Source of the DNA: Halorubrum sp. Boch-26
GTDB taxonomy: Archaea; Halobacteriota; Halobacteria; Halobacteriales; Haloferacaceae
Assembly: GCF_029889805.1 (NCBI RefSeq)
Contig: NZ_JARANT010000008.1
Coordinates: forward strand, 1-49,612
DNA: 49,612 nucleotides
Direction of reading: 5' to 3'
In this document: one piece after another, positions 36,644 to 47,045 of the stretch
Layout of the letters: each line of letters starts with the position of its first letter
Position numbering within the stretch: the stretch's first letter is position 1
Position numbers and translations under genes: made by a program
Notes under the pieces: model-generated
Database searches by the model: none
The model's input: only the letters and a program-made list of their open reading frames with translations
What the model was told of the DNA's origin: nothing

Positions 36644-39517
36644 ATGAGCTCCGCATCCAACGGCGTTCTCGACACCGCCGTGATCGTCGTGGTCGGCGAG
36701 ACGGCGTGGACGACCGCCTACGCCGACGCCCTCAGAGATCGGTCCGACGCGACTGTCCGCCCGGTCCCGACGGCGTCGGCGGCGCTGGACGCGCTCGGAG
36801 AGTCGGCGGTCGACTGCGTGGTGACCGACCACGTGCTCTCGGAGCTCACGGGCGTCGAACTCGTTCGCCGGATACGCGACCGGACGGTCTCGCTGCCGGT
36901 CGTCTTGGGGACGGCGGACGGAAGCGAGGCGATCGCCAGCGAGGCGGTCGGCGCCGGGGTGACCGACTACCTCGCGGTCGGCGAGCCCCTCACGGACGCC
37001 GTCGACGACGCCCTGTGGCGGACCGAGCGGGCGCTCCGGGAGGCCCGGCGGTCCGCGAGTCGGCGCGAGCGCGCGCGGCAGTTCGACGCTTCCTTCCACG
37101 ACACCAGATCGGCGACGTGGGTCCTCGATCCCGACGGCGGGCTGACGCGCGTCAATCAGGCCGCTCGCGACATGGTCGACGCCGACGTCGACGCCGTCGT
37201 CGGTGACTCGTTCTGGACGCTCCCGTGGTGGTCCGAGGGGGATCGACCGAGAGCGGACATCCGCCGGCTCGTCGACGTCGCGCGGGGCGGGGAGTTCGGA
37301 CACGCCGTCGTCGTCCGGGACGCGGCCGACGAGCGGGTGCTGGAGCTCTCCGTGCGACCGGTCACCGACGAGCGGGGAGACCTGGCCTCGATCGTCGTGG
37401 ACAGCGCCGACATCACCGACCGGGTCGCCCTCGAGCGGGAGCTCCGCCGGTCCGAGAAGCTCCACCGCGTCACGCTCAACAACATGACCGACACCGTCCT
37501 GATGACCGACGAGGACGGCGAGTACACGTACGTCTGTCCCAACGCCCACTTCATCTTCGGATACACCGCCGAGGAGATCCGCGGGCTGGGGACCATCGAG
37601 GACCTGCTCGGCGAGGACCTCTTCGACCGCGAGGAGCTGGCCGACGAGGGCGTGCTGAAGAACATCGAGACCACGGCCACGGACAAGGCAGGCCGCGAGC
37701 ACACGCTGTTGGTGAACGTCCGGGAGGTGTCCATCGAGGACGGGACGCTGCTGTACAGCTGTCGGGACGTGACGAAGCGCAAGCAGCGCGAACGGGCGCT
37801 CGCCACCCTCCAGGGAACCGCGCGGGACTTCCTGTACGCCGAGACTCACCGGGAGATCGCCCGCCACGTCGTCGACGACACGCCGGACGTCTTGGGTCTC
37901 GACGCCGGCGCCGTCTACCTCTTCGACGCCGACGACACACGGCTCCGACCCGCCGCCCGCTCGCGGGAGATGCGGGACGCGCACGGACCGCTACCGCCCG
38001 TGCACGCGGACGGCCGCGACCTCACGAGCCACAGCTTCGTCGAGAACGAGGCGCTGTTCTTCGACGACGTTCACGACGCCGACCGGCTCGCGGACCGCGC
38101 CACCGGCCTCCGAAGCGCGGCGTACATTCCCCTCGGAAACCACGGCGTGTTCGTCGCCGGCTCGATGGCGGTCGGCGCCTTCGACGACGTGACGCGGGAG
38201 CTCGCCGACCTCCTCGCGGCGACCGCGGAGGCGGCCCTCGATCGGGTCGACCGGGAGTCCCAGCTCCGCGAACAGGACCGCGAGCTCCAGCGACAGAACG
38301 ACCGGCTCTCCGCGCTCGACCGGATAAACGAGACCATTCGCGAGATCGACCACGGGATCGTGCAGTCCGAGACCCGCGAGGAGATCGACCACACGGTCTG
38401 CGAGCGGCTGACCGCCGACGGGCGCTTTCGGCTCGCGTGGATCGGCGCCCGCGACGACGCGGGCGACGCGGTGACGCCGCGGGCGTGGGCGGGGACCGAT
38501 CGGGGCTACCTCGACGCGCAGTCGTTCCCCGTCTCCCCCGAGGACGTCGAACCAGCGGGTCGGACCGCGGCGACGGGCGACGTGACCCTCGTTTCGAACG
38601 TCGCGGCCGACCTCCGCGCAGCGCCGTGGCGCACGGACGCGATCTCGCGTGACCTGCTCTCCGCGTTGAGCGTCCCGCTCGCGTACAACGACCTCTCGTA
38701 CGGCGTGTTGACCGTGTACGCGGAGACCCCGGACGCGTTCGACGAGACCGTTCGGGCCGTGATCGCGGAGCTGGGAGAGACGATCGCCGCGGCGATCAGC
38801 GCCGGCGAGCGCAAGCGCGCGCTGCTCACGACCTCGATGACCCGCGTCGAGTACGCGGTCCGCGACCCGTCGTTCCTGCTCACGCAGTTGGCCGAGGCCG
38901 CCGACTGCACGATCGCCTACGAGGGCGGCGTCCAGCAGACCGCGAGCGGCAACTACGTGTTCCTCACCGTCGAGGACGCGTCGCTCGATGCCGTCGTCGA
39001 CGCGGCGGACGACCTCGTGGCCGTCGAGGCCGTTCGGCGGATCCGCGGGGGCGATACCGGGGGCGTGCTGCGGCTCCGGCTGGCCGAGCCGTTCCTCGCC
39101 GCGGAGTTGGCGGACCACGGCGCGGTCCTCCGGAACACGACGGCGACCGGCGAGGAGACGGAGCTGGTCGTCGACGTTCCCGGCGGCGTCGAGCACAGAC
39201 ACGTCACGCAGCTCGTCCGCGAGCGGTTCGTCGACGTCGACCTCGAGTCGAAGCAGACTCGCGAGCAGGCGTCCGAACACGGATTCTACGCGTCGGTCCT
39301 CGACCGGCTGACCGACAGACAGCTCGAGGTCCTGGAGACGGCGTACTACAGCGGGTTCTTCGAATCGCCGCGGAAGGCGACCGGCGAAACCGTCGCGGAC
39401 TCGCTGGACATCTCTCCGCAGGCGTTCTACCAGCACATCCGCACCGCCCAGCGGAAGCTGTTCGCGGCGCTGATCGACGACCACGCGCCGGTGGCCGCTC
39501 GCCGCGTCGACCGCTGA
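36644..39517 (+). CDS. Bat-like multidomain sensor and HTH transcription regulator
   Basis: This 957-residue soluble protein contains, in order: a receiver-like domain (about 10-125) with Asp62 in VVTDHVLS but without the usual acidic pair (GET at 18-20) and without the conserved Lys; two PAS domains (about 145-265 and 275-385, FHDTRSATWVLDPDGG and YVCPNAHFIFGYTAEEI); two GAF domains (about 400-530 and 560-720); and a C-terminal bacterio-opsin activator region with a HTH_10 domain (about 895-945, LTDRQLEVLETAYYSGFFESPR). Proteins of this kind sense small ligands, redox state or light and act on transcription. The target genes are unknown. A response-regulator receiver that cannot be normally phosphorylated is likely. 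Confidence 0.9.
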   Translation: MSSASNGVLDTAVIVVVGETAWTTAYADALRDRSDATVRPVPTASAALDALGESAVDCVVTDHVLSELTGVELVRRIRDRTVSLPVVLGTADGSEAIASEAVGAGVTDYLAVGEPLTDAVDDALWRTERALREARRSASRRERARQFDASFHDTRSATWVLDPDGGLTRVNQAARDMVDADVDAVVGDSFWTLPWWSEGDRPRADIRRLVDVARGGEFGHAVVVRDAADERVLELSVRPVTDERGDLASIVVDSADITDRVALERELRRSEKLHRVTLNNMTDTVLMTDEDGEYTYVCPNAHFIFGYTAEEIRGLGTIEDLLGEDLFDREELADEGVLKNIETTATDKAGREHTLLVNVREVSIEDGTLLYSCRDVTKRKQRERALATLQGTARDFLYAETHREIARHVVDDTPDVLGLDAGAVYLFDADDTRLRPAARSREMRDAHGPLPPVHADGRDLTSHSFVENEALFFDDVHDADRLADRATGLRSAAYIPLGNHGVFVAGSMAVGAFDDVTRELADLLAATAEAALDRVDRESQLREQDRELQRQNDRLSALDRINETIREIDHGIVQSETREEIDHTVCERLTADGRFRLAWIGARDDAGDAVTPRAWAGTDRGYLDAQSFPVSPEDVEPAGRTAATGDVTLVSNVAADLRAAPWRTDAISRDLLSALSVPLAYNDLSYGVLTVYAETPDAFDETVRAVIAELGETIAAAISAGERKRALLTTSMTRVEYAVRDPSFLLTQLAEAADCTIAYEGGVQQTASGNYVFLTVEDASLDAVVDAADDLVAVEAVRRIRGGDTGGVLRLRLAEPFLAAELADHGAVLRNTTATGEETELVVDVPGGVEHRHVTQLVRERFVDVDLESKQTREQASEHGFYASVLDRLTDRQLEVLETAYYSGFFESPRKATGETVADSLDISPQAFYQHIRTAQRKLFAALIDDHAPVAARRVDR

Positions 39518-39596
39518 CCCCGGCTCTCGTTCTCGGTTGCAGCGAGTGATTTAACTGTAAACCCCCCGATCAGATCTCGGTTGGATGAACAACTAC

Positions 39597-39620
39597 TGAA
39601 TATATCCTTATATCCACGAT
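39597..39620 (+). promoter_or_regulatory. Promoter region with repeated TATATCC
   Basis: TATATCC occurs twice, 8 bases apart, within an A/T-rich stretch about 50-70 bases before the zinc-ribbon ATG at 39670. It is the likely promoter of the zinc-ribbon and gdh genes. Confidence 0.45.
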
Positions 39621-39669
39621 ATGTCCTTGTAGAGTCCCGCGCGGAACTCCCGGGAACTCGCAACTATCC

Positions 39670-39813
39670 ATGAGGGACGTCGACCAGAGATCGGCCGAGG
39701 AATCGCCCTACGAGTGCTTCGACTGCGGAAACGTCGTGCTCGCCGAGAACAATCCCGGCCGGTGTCCCGACTGCGGCGGTGAGATGCGGAATCGACACAC
39801 GCCGCTCGAGTGA
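39670..39813 (+). CDS. Rubrerythrin-like zinc-ribbon miniprotein
   Basis: This 47-residue protein ([20 protein letters not shown]...) has two CxxC knuckles, CFDCG (Cys16 and 19) and CPDCGG (Cys32 and 35), the spacing of a rubredoxin-like zinc ribbon. Many haloarchaea carry such single-ribbon proteins annotated rubrerythrin-like. The TGA ends 2 bases before the ATG of glutamate dehydrogenase, so both are very likely on one mRNA. The role is unknown; binding to a partner protein or nucleic acid is plausible. Confidence 0.8.
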   Translation: MRDVDQRSAEESPYECFDCGNVVLAENNPGRCPDCGGEMRNRHTPLE

Positions 39814-39815
39814 GA

Positions 39816-41123
39816 ATGGCGCGGACACCGACGACGACCCACGACGAGACGCGAGCGGAGAGTCGGGAGGAACCGAACGAGCCTGAATCGGCGCTGGAGA
39901 CGGCGCGTCGACAGCTCCGGCACGCCGCCGAACACCTCGATATCGATCGGAACACCGTCGAACGGCTCAGCTATCCGAAGACGGTCCACGAGGTCACGGT
40001 CCCGATCGAGCGCGAGAACGGCGAGGTAAAGGTGTACACGGGGTACCGCGCGCAACACGACAGCGTTCGCGGCCCGTATAAGGGAGGGCTCCGGTATCAC
40101 CCCGACGTGACGCGCGAGGAGTGTGTCGGCCTCGGCATGTGGATGACGTGGAAGTGCGCCGTGATGGACATCCCGTTCGGCGGCGCGAAGGGCGGTATCG
40201 CGGTGAATCCGAAGGACCTGAGCGACGACGAAAAGGAGCGGCTGACGCGCCGGTTCACCGACGAGATCCGGACCGCCATCGGCCCCACGAAGGACATCCC
40301 CGCGCCGGACATGGGGACGGACCCGCAGACGATGGCGTGGCTGATGGACGCCTACTCCATGCAGGAGGGCGAGACGATCCCGGGCGTGGTGACGGGGAAG
40401 CCGCCGGTCGTCGGCGGGAGCGAGGGCCGCGACGAGGCGCCGGGCCGGAGCGTCGCGATCGTCGCCCGCGAGGCGATCGATTACTACGGGAAGGCGATCG
40501 AAGAGACGTCGGTCGCGGTGCAGGGGTTCGGGAGCGTCGGGGCGAACGCCGCGACGCTGCTCGACGACTGGGGAGCGAACGTCGTGGCCGTGAGCGACGT
40601 CAACGGCGGGGTCCACGACCCGGACGGGCTGGACACCCACGCGATCCCCTCTCACCGCGAGGAGCCGGAGGCGGTGATGGCCCACGAGGCGCCGGAGACG
40701 GTGACGAACGACGAGCTGTTGGCGCTCGATGTCGACGTGGTGATCCCGGCGGCGATCGGGAACGTCCTGACGGCGGACAACGCCGGCGACGTCGCGGCCG
40801 ACATCGTCATCGAGGGTGCCAACGGCCCGACGACGAGCGCGGCGAGCGAGATCTTCGCCGAGCGCGACGTGCCGGTGATCCCGGACATCTTGGCCAACGC
40901 GGGCGGCGTGACGGTGAGCTACTTCGAGTGGCTCCAGGACATCAACCGCCGCGCGTGGTCGCTCGAACGCGTCAACGACGAGCTGGAGACGGAGATGCTC
41001 GACGCGTGGGGAGACGTGCGCGAGGCGTTCGAAGCGCGGGACGTGACGTGGCGCGACGCGGCGTACATCGTCGCGCTGTCACGGGTCGCCGAGGCCCACG
41101 AGACGCGCGGTCTGTGGCCCTGA
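39816..41123 (+). CDS. gdhB: Glutamate dehydrogenase
   Basis: This 435-residue hexameric-type enzyme interconverts glutamate and 2-oxoglutarate plus ammonia with NAD(P). I use the ATG at 39816 rather than the GTG at 39810. [11 protein letters not shown] (residues 87-96), PFGGAKGGI with catalytic Lys125, and [14 protein letters not shown] are the active-site blocks. The Rossmann motif [10 protein letters not shown] is near residue 237. [11 protein letters not shown] and [12 protein letters not shown] complete the family set. The acidic N-terminal extension of about 25 residues is common in haloarchaea. The symbol is given by similarity; several paralogues occur in haloarchaea. Confidence 0.94.
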   Translation: MARTPTTTHDETRAESREEPNEPESALETARRQLRHAAEHLDIDRNTVERLSYPKTVHEVTVPIERENGEVKVYTGYRAQHDSVRGPYKGGLRYHPDVTREECVGLGMWMTWKCAVMDIPFGGAKGGIAVNPKDLSDDEKERLTRRFTDEIRTAIGPTKDIPAPDMGTDPQTMAWLMDAYSMQEGETIPGVVTGKPPVVGGSEGRDEAPGRSVAIVAREAIDYYGKAIEETSVAVQGFGSVGANAATLLDDWGANVVAVSDVNGGVHDPDGLDTHAIPSHREEPEAVMAHEAPETVTNDELLALDVDVVIPAAIGNVLTADNAGDVAADIVIEGANGPTTSAASEIFAERDVPVIPDILANAGGVTVSYFEWLQDINRRAWSLERVNDELETEMLDAWGDVREAFEARDVTWRDAAYIVALSRVAEAHETRGLWP

Positions 41124-41423
41124 GCGGGTCGCGCCCGTCGCCGACCCGACAGCAACGGTCCCGAACCGACCGGACTCCTCGCGGATCGCCCTCGACGATC
41201 CGACGGACGCGAGAATCCCGAGCGTTGAGTGTACCGCGACGGACCGGGCCGAAATCACCGGGACCGCGTGCTCCGGGTGAGGTCGTCCGACGAGCCGACG
41301 AACGGTGGCGGGCGAGAGACCCTCCCCCGTTTCGAGCGCGTGTCACCGCGCCGTTGTCCGGGGATTATCAGTCGCGGGTTTTTGCGAGACACCTTTTTCA
41401 ACGGTTGCGGCGTTCCCGTACGC
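41124..41423. other. 300-base spacer between gdh and the pilus operon
   Basis: I see no gene on either strand. The last part holds GATTATCA and two T-runs (41379-41383 and 41393-41397) ahead of the pilB ATG at 41424. These could combine a promoter for the pilus operon with termination from gdh. No repeat or hairpin of note. Confidence 0.4.
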
Positions 41424-44400
41424 ATGGTAACCGAGGACGCCGAGCGTTCGCCTCTCTCGCCCGACGAGACGGCGGGATCGCCGGCGTCCGATCCCCCGGT
41501 GTCGGTGGGGCGGTACTCGTGGCGCTCGTTCCTCCGCGAGCGCGGCCGCGACGCCGCCGCGGCGGCGCTGTACGCTGACATCGGTGAGGAACCGGTCGTC
41601 CCGGCGACCGCCGTCGCCGCGCACGCCGAGGCGGGGGCTGACCGCGTCGTTCGCGCGACCGGGGTCGACGAGCCGTTCGTGGCCGACGGCGACACCGCGG
41701 TCCCCGGTCAGGGGACGCCGGACGCGGGAACGCTCGTGGTCGGCGCCGCCCACGCCGTGCTCAGCGGCGACGCCGTCGTCCCCGACGGCACGTCGACGGC
41801 GGCGGTGGACTCCGGGGCGTTCGCGTCGGAGCCGGACCCGGCCTCGACGACGGAGGAGGACGGGCCCGAAGGAGCGACGGAGGAAAGCGACGCGGACGAA
41901 TCGGGAACGTCCGCGGACGCGACCGACGAGGGAGACGGTCCCGCGGTCGCTAGCGGCGGCGTGACCGGAACGGTCGCTGTCGCCGCCGCCGACGTCGAGA
42001 CCGTCCCGAGGCGCGCGCCGACGAGTGAAGAGTGGGACCGAGCGGGCGTCGACCCGAGCGAGTCCCTCGGGTTCGACCCGTCGGAGACGGGGTACCGGGT
42101 CCGGGCGGCCGCGGCCGTCGGCGACGCCCTCTGGGACCTCTGTTCGGCTCGATACGACCTCTACGAGGTGCCGGTGCTCAAGGGGTACTACGCGTGGGAC
42201 GACTACCGCGAGGAGTACTTCCTCGACGAGGAGGGAGCGCCGCCGACCGACGAGGACGACGAGCCGCTGGCGTTCACCCACGAGGACAAGACCGAGGCGC
42301 TCGGGTTCGACCCCGACCGGACCGAGGAGCTGCTGGGTGCGGGCGGGAGCGCGGCCGCCGAGCTCGCCGACTTGGTCGACGAGCGCACCGTGGACGTGAA
42401 CCCCGATATCGACGAGGACGCGTTCTTCTCGACGGCCGCCGGCGACGCCACCCTCGCGAACCGCTACGACTTGGAGAAGGCGGTGCCGATACCGAAGAAG
42501 GCCCACTTCCGCGAGATCGAGCGGTACTGGGTGAACGAGCCGTACGCGTTCGTGATCGTCTTCCGCTCGACGAAGGAGAACGAGGTGAAGTACTACGCGG
42601 TCCAGCCGTACCGGACCGAGATCGAGACGGACCTCGTCGAGTTCCTGACCGGGAAGCTCCGGACCTCGATCAAGTACGCCGACGAGGCGATCGCGGGCGG
42701 CGACGAGGCGTTCCGTGAGGACGTGATCGTCGACGAGGCGCTCACGCTCCTCGACCGGTACGACCTCTACGAGCGCGAGGACGACGGTCGCGGGGTCGTC
42801 GAGGACCTCGTCGACGACGTGGTCGACCGGTTCGGGTTCGACGTGACGGAGGGCATCGCCGCTCGGATCACGGAGTCGCTCGGGTACGAGGCGCCGATCG
42901 AATCGAGTTCGACATCGCCCTCGAAGATACTCGCCCGACCCGAGCCCGCGGTGCTCGCAGAGGACTCGGAGACGCTCTCGGAGCATCAGGTCGAGAAGCT
43001 GCTGTACTACCTCAAGCGCGACTTCATCGGCTACGAGCGCATCGATCCGATCAAGTACGACATCAACGTCGAGGACATCTCCTGTGACGGGTACGACTCC
43101 CCCGTCTTCGTCTACCACTCCGACTACGAGCAGATCATCACCAACGTCTACCACGAGACCGACGAGCTCGACGACTTCGTGGTGAAGCTCGCGCAGCGCT
43201 CCGGGAAGGGGATCTCGAAGCGACGCCCGCAGGTGGACGCCACCCTCCCGGACGGCTCCCGCGCCCAGCTCACGCTCGGCCGCGAGGTGTCGGACCACGG
43301 GACCAACTACACCATCCGGCAGTTCAACGACGTCCCCTTCACCCCGATCGACCTGATCAACTGGAAGACGTTCTCGCTCGACGAGATGGCCTTCCTCTGG
43401 CTCTCGATCGAGAACCACAAGAGCCTGATATTCGCCGGCGGTACCGCCTCCGGGAAGACGACGAGCCTGAACGCGGTCTCTCTCTTTATCCCCTCGAACG
43501 CGAAGATCGTCTCCATCGAGGACACCCGCGAGGTCGAGCTCCCGCAGCGCAACTGGATCGCCTCCGTCACCCGCCCCTCCTTCTCCGACGACGACAAGGG
43601 CGACATCGACGAGTTCGACTTATTGGAGGCCGCGCTCCGCCAGCGCCCGGACTACATCGTGATGGGCGAGATCCGCGGCGAGGAGGGTCGGACCGCCTTC
43701 CAAGTCATGTCGACCGGCCACACCACGTACACGACGTTCCACGCCGACACCGTCGGCGAGGTGCTCAAGCGGTTCACCACGGAACCGATCAACGTCTCGA
43801 AGACGATGTTCACGGCCCTCGATCTGGTCTCCGTCCAGACGTCGACGCGGGTGCAGGGCAAGAAGGTACGCCGGAACAAGTCGCTGACTGAGATCAACCA
43901 CTACGACGCCGAGAACGACGAGATCAACGTCCAAGACGTGTTCCAGTGGCAGGCGGAGACCGACGAGTTCCTCCAGATGGGCGACTCGAACACCCTCGAA
44001 GACATCATGTTCGACCGCGGGTGGAGCCGCGAGACGTTGGACGAGGAGCTCCGGAAGCGCAGAATCGTGTTAGCGTACCTCATCGACCGCGGGCTCAACA
44101 GCTACGCGCAGGTGGCCGCGACGTTCCAAGCGTTCATCAACGACCCCGAGACGGTGCTCGCGCTGATGGCCAACGAGGAGCTCGAACGCTCGCTGGAGGA
44201 CCTCCGCGAGATGGAGTCGGTCCTCATCAACGTCGACCGCGACAAGGAGGAGATGGTGCCTCGCCCGGAGCCGGACGAGGCGGGCCGCGCGGAGGTCGAG
44301 CGGATCCTCGCCGACGCCGAGGACCTCTTCGCGGAGTACCGCGGTCGGATGCCCGACTCCGTCGCCGACGCGCTGCTCGACGTGGCCCCCTCTCCCGACG

Positions 44401-44975
44401 TCGAGGCGTCGCCCGACGCCGCCCGCGAGACGCTCGCGGAGACGGCCCGCGAGGCGGCGGCGCTCCACCCCGAGGCGCTCGGCCCCCGACCCCCCGACAC
44501 CGGTACCGACGACGAGGCCGCGGCGGCCGACGGGACGCCGACCGATCCCTCACCGTCCGAACCGGCCGCCCGCGACGGCTTCGAGGGAGTCGCAAACGCG
44601 TCCCCCATCGACGACGGTCCCGGCGTCGGCCCGAGCGACCGGACCTCGGACGCGAACGGGACGGAACCGACGAACGGCTCGGTGCCGACTGATCGGCAGT
44701 CAGGCGCGACGGACGCAGATTCGGGCGGCGGGGACGCCGAGATCGACTTCGACGAGCCGTTCGAGGAGGGGATCGACGTGTTGGACCCGGGCCGCGAGGG
44801 GAACGAGACGCCCGACGTCGCTCCCGGCGGAGACGCTGAGACGCCCGACGTCGCTCCCGACGAGAGCGACGAGGTCGGGGAGGAGTTCGAAGACGGGGCC
44901 GAAGAAGGGAGCGCCTCCGACGACGACATCGACGACTGGGGGTTCGGCACGGTCGAATCTCCGGAGGAGCGGTAG
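41424..44975 (+). CDS. pilB: Type IV pilus assembly ATPase (PilB/GspE family)
   Basis: This is 1183 residues from MVTEDAERSPLSPDE at 41424; the frame opens earlier but that part lies in the spacer. Residues 1-200 are partly low-complexity and acidic. A conserved N-domain (about 210-640) with DYREEYFLDEE and FSTAAGDATLANRYD leads to the secretion-ATPase domain: GGTASGKTT Walker A at about 672-680, HSTFHAD-like TTFHAD box, and Walker B region DYIVMGEIRGEEG at about 743. The C-terminal 180 residues are acidic, Pro/Thr-rich and contain the repeat ETPDVAP. The enzyme powers assembly of pili in the membrane. It heads a tight operon with pilC and four small membrane proteins. Confidence 0.93.
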   Translation: MVTEDAERSPLSPDETAGSPASDPPVSVGRYSWRSFLRERGRDAAAAALYADIGEEPVVPATAVAAHAEAGADRVVRATGVDEPFVADGDTAVPGQGTPDAGTLVVGAAHAVLSGDAVVPDGTSTAAVDSGAFASEPDPASTTEEDGPEGATEESDADESGTSADATDEGDGPAVASGGVTGTVAVAAADVETVPRRAPTSEEWDRAGVDPSESLGFDPSETGYRVRAAAAVGDALWDLCSARYDLYEVPVLKGYYAWDDYREEYFLDEEGAPPTDEDDEPLAFTHEDKTEALGFDPDRTEELLGAGGSAAAELADLVDERTVDVNPDIDEDAFFSTAAGDATLANRYDLEKAVPIPKKAHFREIERYWVNEPYAFVIVFRSTKENEVKYYAVQPYRTEIETDLVEFLTGKLRTSIKYADEAIAGGDEAFREDVIVDEALTLLDRYDLYEREDDGRGVVEDLVDDVVDRFGFDVTEGIAARITESLGYEAPIESSSTSPSKILARPEPAVLAEDSETLSEHQVEKLLYYLKRDFIGYERIDPIKYDINVEDISCDGYDSPVFVYHSDYEQIITNVYHETDELDDFVVKLAQRSGKGISKRRPQVDATLPDGSRAQLTLGREVSDHGTNYTIRQFNDVPFTPIDLINWKTFSLDEMAFLWLSIENHKSLIFAGGTASGKTTSLNAVSLFIPSNAKIVSIEDTREVELPQRNWIASVTRPSFSDDDKGDIDEFDLLEAALRQRPDYIVMGEIRGEEGRTAFQVMSTGHTTYTTFHADTVGEVLKRFTTEPINVSKTMFTALDLVSVQTSTRVQGKKVRRNKSLTEINHYDAENDEINVQDVFQWQAETDEFLQMGDSNTLEDIMFDRGWSRETLDEELRKRRIVLAYLIDRGLNSYAQVAATFQAFINDPETVLALMANEELERSLEDLREMESVLINVDRDKEEMVPRPEPDEAGRAEVERILADAEDLFAEYRGRMPDSVADALLDVAPSPDVEASPDAARETLAETAREAAALHPEALGPRPPDTGTDDEAAAADGTPTDPSPSEPAARDGFEGVANASPIDDGPGVGPSDRTSDANGTEPTNGSVPTDRQSGATDADSGGGDAEIDFDEPFEEGIDVLDPGREGNETPDVAPGGDAETPDVAPDESDEVGEEFEDGAEEGSASDDDIDDWGFGTVESPEER
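44811..44861 (+). repeat. 21-bp direct repeat in the acidic tail of pilB
   Basis: The block starting GAGACGCCCGACGTCGCTCC occurs twice with a period of 30 bases, both copies in frame, encoding ETPDVAP twice in the C-terminal tail. Confidence 0.8.
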
Positions 44976-45002
44976 CGCCGTGTCCCCGACGAGGTGGGTC
45001 GC

Positions 45003-47045
45003 GTGAGCCTCGATACGGGAGTCGGCGACGGATCCGCCGACGGCGACGTCCTCGCGGAGCTGTTCTACCCCGTCTTCGAGCTGCTGTTCGCCCCCGACGG
45101 CGACTTCGTCGGCGATGTCGAGCGCAAGCTCGCGGAGGCCCGGATGCCGGATCAGGTGGAGATGTACGTCTCGCGGGCCCTCGGCATCGGGCTGCTCGTC
45201 GGTGGGCTTCTCTGGGCGTTCGGCACGCTGATCGGCTACGGCGTGTTCTCGCTCGGGCTGATCGACTCGAGTGCGCTGTCGCTCGGTATGCCGGCGCCCA
45301 CGCCGGCGATTCAGGAGCTGTTGCGGTCGCTGGTCGTGCCGACCGCGGTGCTGATAAGCGGACTCGTCTTCGGCTCGATCGGATTCGCGCTCGGGTTCGG
45401 CACGTTCGTCGCGATCCCCTACTCGCGGGCGTCATCGCGGAAACGCGAGATCAACCTCCTGCTCGCGGACTCCGTCTCGTTCATGTACGCGCTCTCTGTG
45501 GGAGGGCTCAACCAGCTGGAGATCCTCCGCGCGATGGCGACGGCGGAGGACACCTACGGCGAGGTCTCCCGCGAGTTCCAGAGCATCGTCAACGAGACGG
45601 AGTACTTCGGCACCGACTACCGGAACGCGATCCGCCAGCAGTCGATGGAGACGCCGTCCGACGAGCTCTCGCAGTTCCTCGCCGACATGCTCTCCATCGT
45701 CAACTCCGGCGGCGACATGGAGAGCTTCCTGAAGGACAAAAAAGAAAAGCACCTCCGCACGTCGAAACAGGAGCGCGAGATGACCTTAGAGACGCTGGAG
45801 CTGTTCGGCGAGATGTACATGACGCTCTCGCTGTTCCCCCTCCTCCTGATCATCATCCTCGTCATCATGGGCATGATGGGCGAGGCCGACGACCGGCTGC
45901 TGTACGCGACGGTGTACGTCCTGATCCCGCTGACGGGAGTCGGCTTCCTCGTGCTCGTCTCCACCGTCAAGCAGGACGAGCCCGGCGACGGCTACCTCCG
46001 CCCCGACGGCGGCAGCGAGCGGCTCAGGCAGACGAGTCGGGAGGGACTCCTCCACTTCGGACTGATCGAGGGGTTCGTCGGTCGCTTCGGCGTCTTCGAC
46101 CGGATCCGCGACCGCGAGGGGGCGTTCAAGACGAAAGAGATCGTCTCGGCGCCGCACCTGTTCTTACGGGACAACCCGCTGTACACGCTGGCCCTGACCG
46201 TGCCGACCGCGGTCGCGATCGTCGCGATCACCGCGCTCACCGGCAACGCGCCGACGACCTTCGACGGGTGGGTCGCCCGCCCGGTCTGGTCGGCGTTCGT
46301 CTGGATCTACGTCCCGGCGTACCTCGTAATGGTCCCCCTCGCGGCCTTCCACGAGTGGAGCCAGCGGTCGAAGCGGGCGATCACGGGCAAGCTCTCCGAG
46401 AGCCTCCGGAAGCTCTCCTCGGCGAACGACACCGGCCAGACGCTGCTGGAGTCGGTCGAGACGGTCTCGGCGACCTCCACCGGCCAGCTCGCCGAGGAGT
46501 TCGAGGTGATCCACGCGAAGGTGAACTACGGGATGAGCCTCCGAGACGCCATGGTCGAGTTCAACAACACGTACGCGGTCCCCCGGCTCGCCCGGACGGT
46601 GAAGCTCATCTCGGAGGCCCAGGAGGCGTCCTCGCAGATCACGGACGTGTTGACGACGGCGGCTCAGGCCTCGGAGAACCAAGACGACATCGAGCGCGAA
46701 CGGATCTCCCGCACCCGGATGCAGGTGGCGATCATCGTGATGACGTACGTCACGCTGCTCGGCGTGATGGCGATCCTCCAGACGCAGTTCGTCGACGTGA
46801 TGGGCGATCTCTCGTCACAGGGGGAGTCCGCCGGGGGCGCGGCCGCGGGCGGCGGGCCGAGCTTCGGCGGCGGCGGCGTCGAGCCGGACGTGCTCTCGTT
46901 GCTGTTCTTCCACGCCGTGACCCTGCAGGCGGTGCTCTCCGGGTTCATCAGCGGTTACATCCGGAACGCCGACATTATCTCCGGCGTCAAGTTCGCGGTG
47001 GTCCTGATGACGCTCGCGCTGGGGGTGTGGATCTATGTGGGGTGA
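45003..47045 (+). CDS. pilC: Type IV pilus assembly platform protein (PilC/TadC family)
   Basis: This is a 680-residue integral membrane protein; starts at GTG 45003 (MSLDTGVGDG) or GTG 44994 are both possible. Two T2SF domains are present. The first, residues about 140-300, has REINLLLADSVSFMYALSVGG, NETEYFGTDYRNAI and KKEKHLRTSKQEREM. The second, about 445-600, has LSESLRKLSSANDTGQTLLESVE and LRDAMVEFNNTYAVPRLAR. Eight to nine transmembrane segments flank them. This is the archaeal-type duplicated PilC that works with PilB. The stop overlaps the next gene by 11 bases. Confidence 0.92.
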   Translation: MSLDTGVGDGSADGDVLAELFYPVFELLFAPDGDFVGDVERKLAEARMPDQVEMYVSRALGIGLLVGGLLWAFGTLIGYGVFSLGLIDSSALSLGMPAPTPAIQELLRSLVVPTAVLISGLVFGSIGFALGFGTFVAIPYSRASSRKREINLLLADSVSFMYALSVGGLNQLEILRAMATAEDTYGEVSREFQSIVNETEYFGTDYRNAIRQQSMETPSDELSQFLADMLSIVNSGGDMESFLKDKKEKHLRTSKQEREMTLETLELFGEMYMTLSLFPLLLIIILVIMGMMGEADDRLLYATVYVLIPLTGVGFLVLVSTVKQDEPGDGYLRPDGGSERLRQTSREGLLHFGLIEGFVGRFGVFDRIRDREGAFKTKEIVSAPHLFLRDNPLYTLALTVPTAVAIVAITALTGNAPTTFDGWVARPVWSAFVWIYVPAYLVMVPLAAFHEWSQRSKRAITGKLSESLRKLSSANDTGQTLLESVETVSATSTGQLAEEFEVIHAKVNYGMSLRDAMVEFNNTYAVPRLARTVKLISEAQEASSQITDVLTTAAQASENQDDIERERISRTRMQVAIIVMTYVTLLGVMAILQTQFVDVMGDLSSQGESAGGAAAGGGPSFGGGGVEPDVLSLLFFHAVTLQAVLSGFISGYIRNADIISGVKFAVVLMTLALGVWIYVG

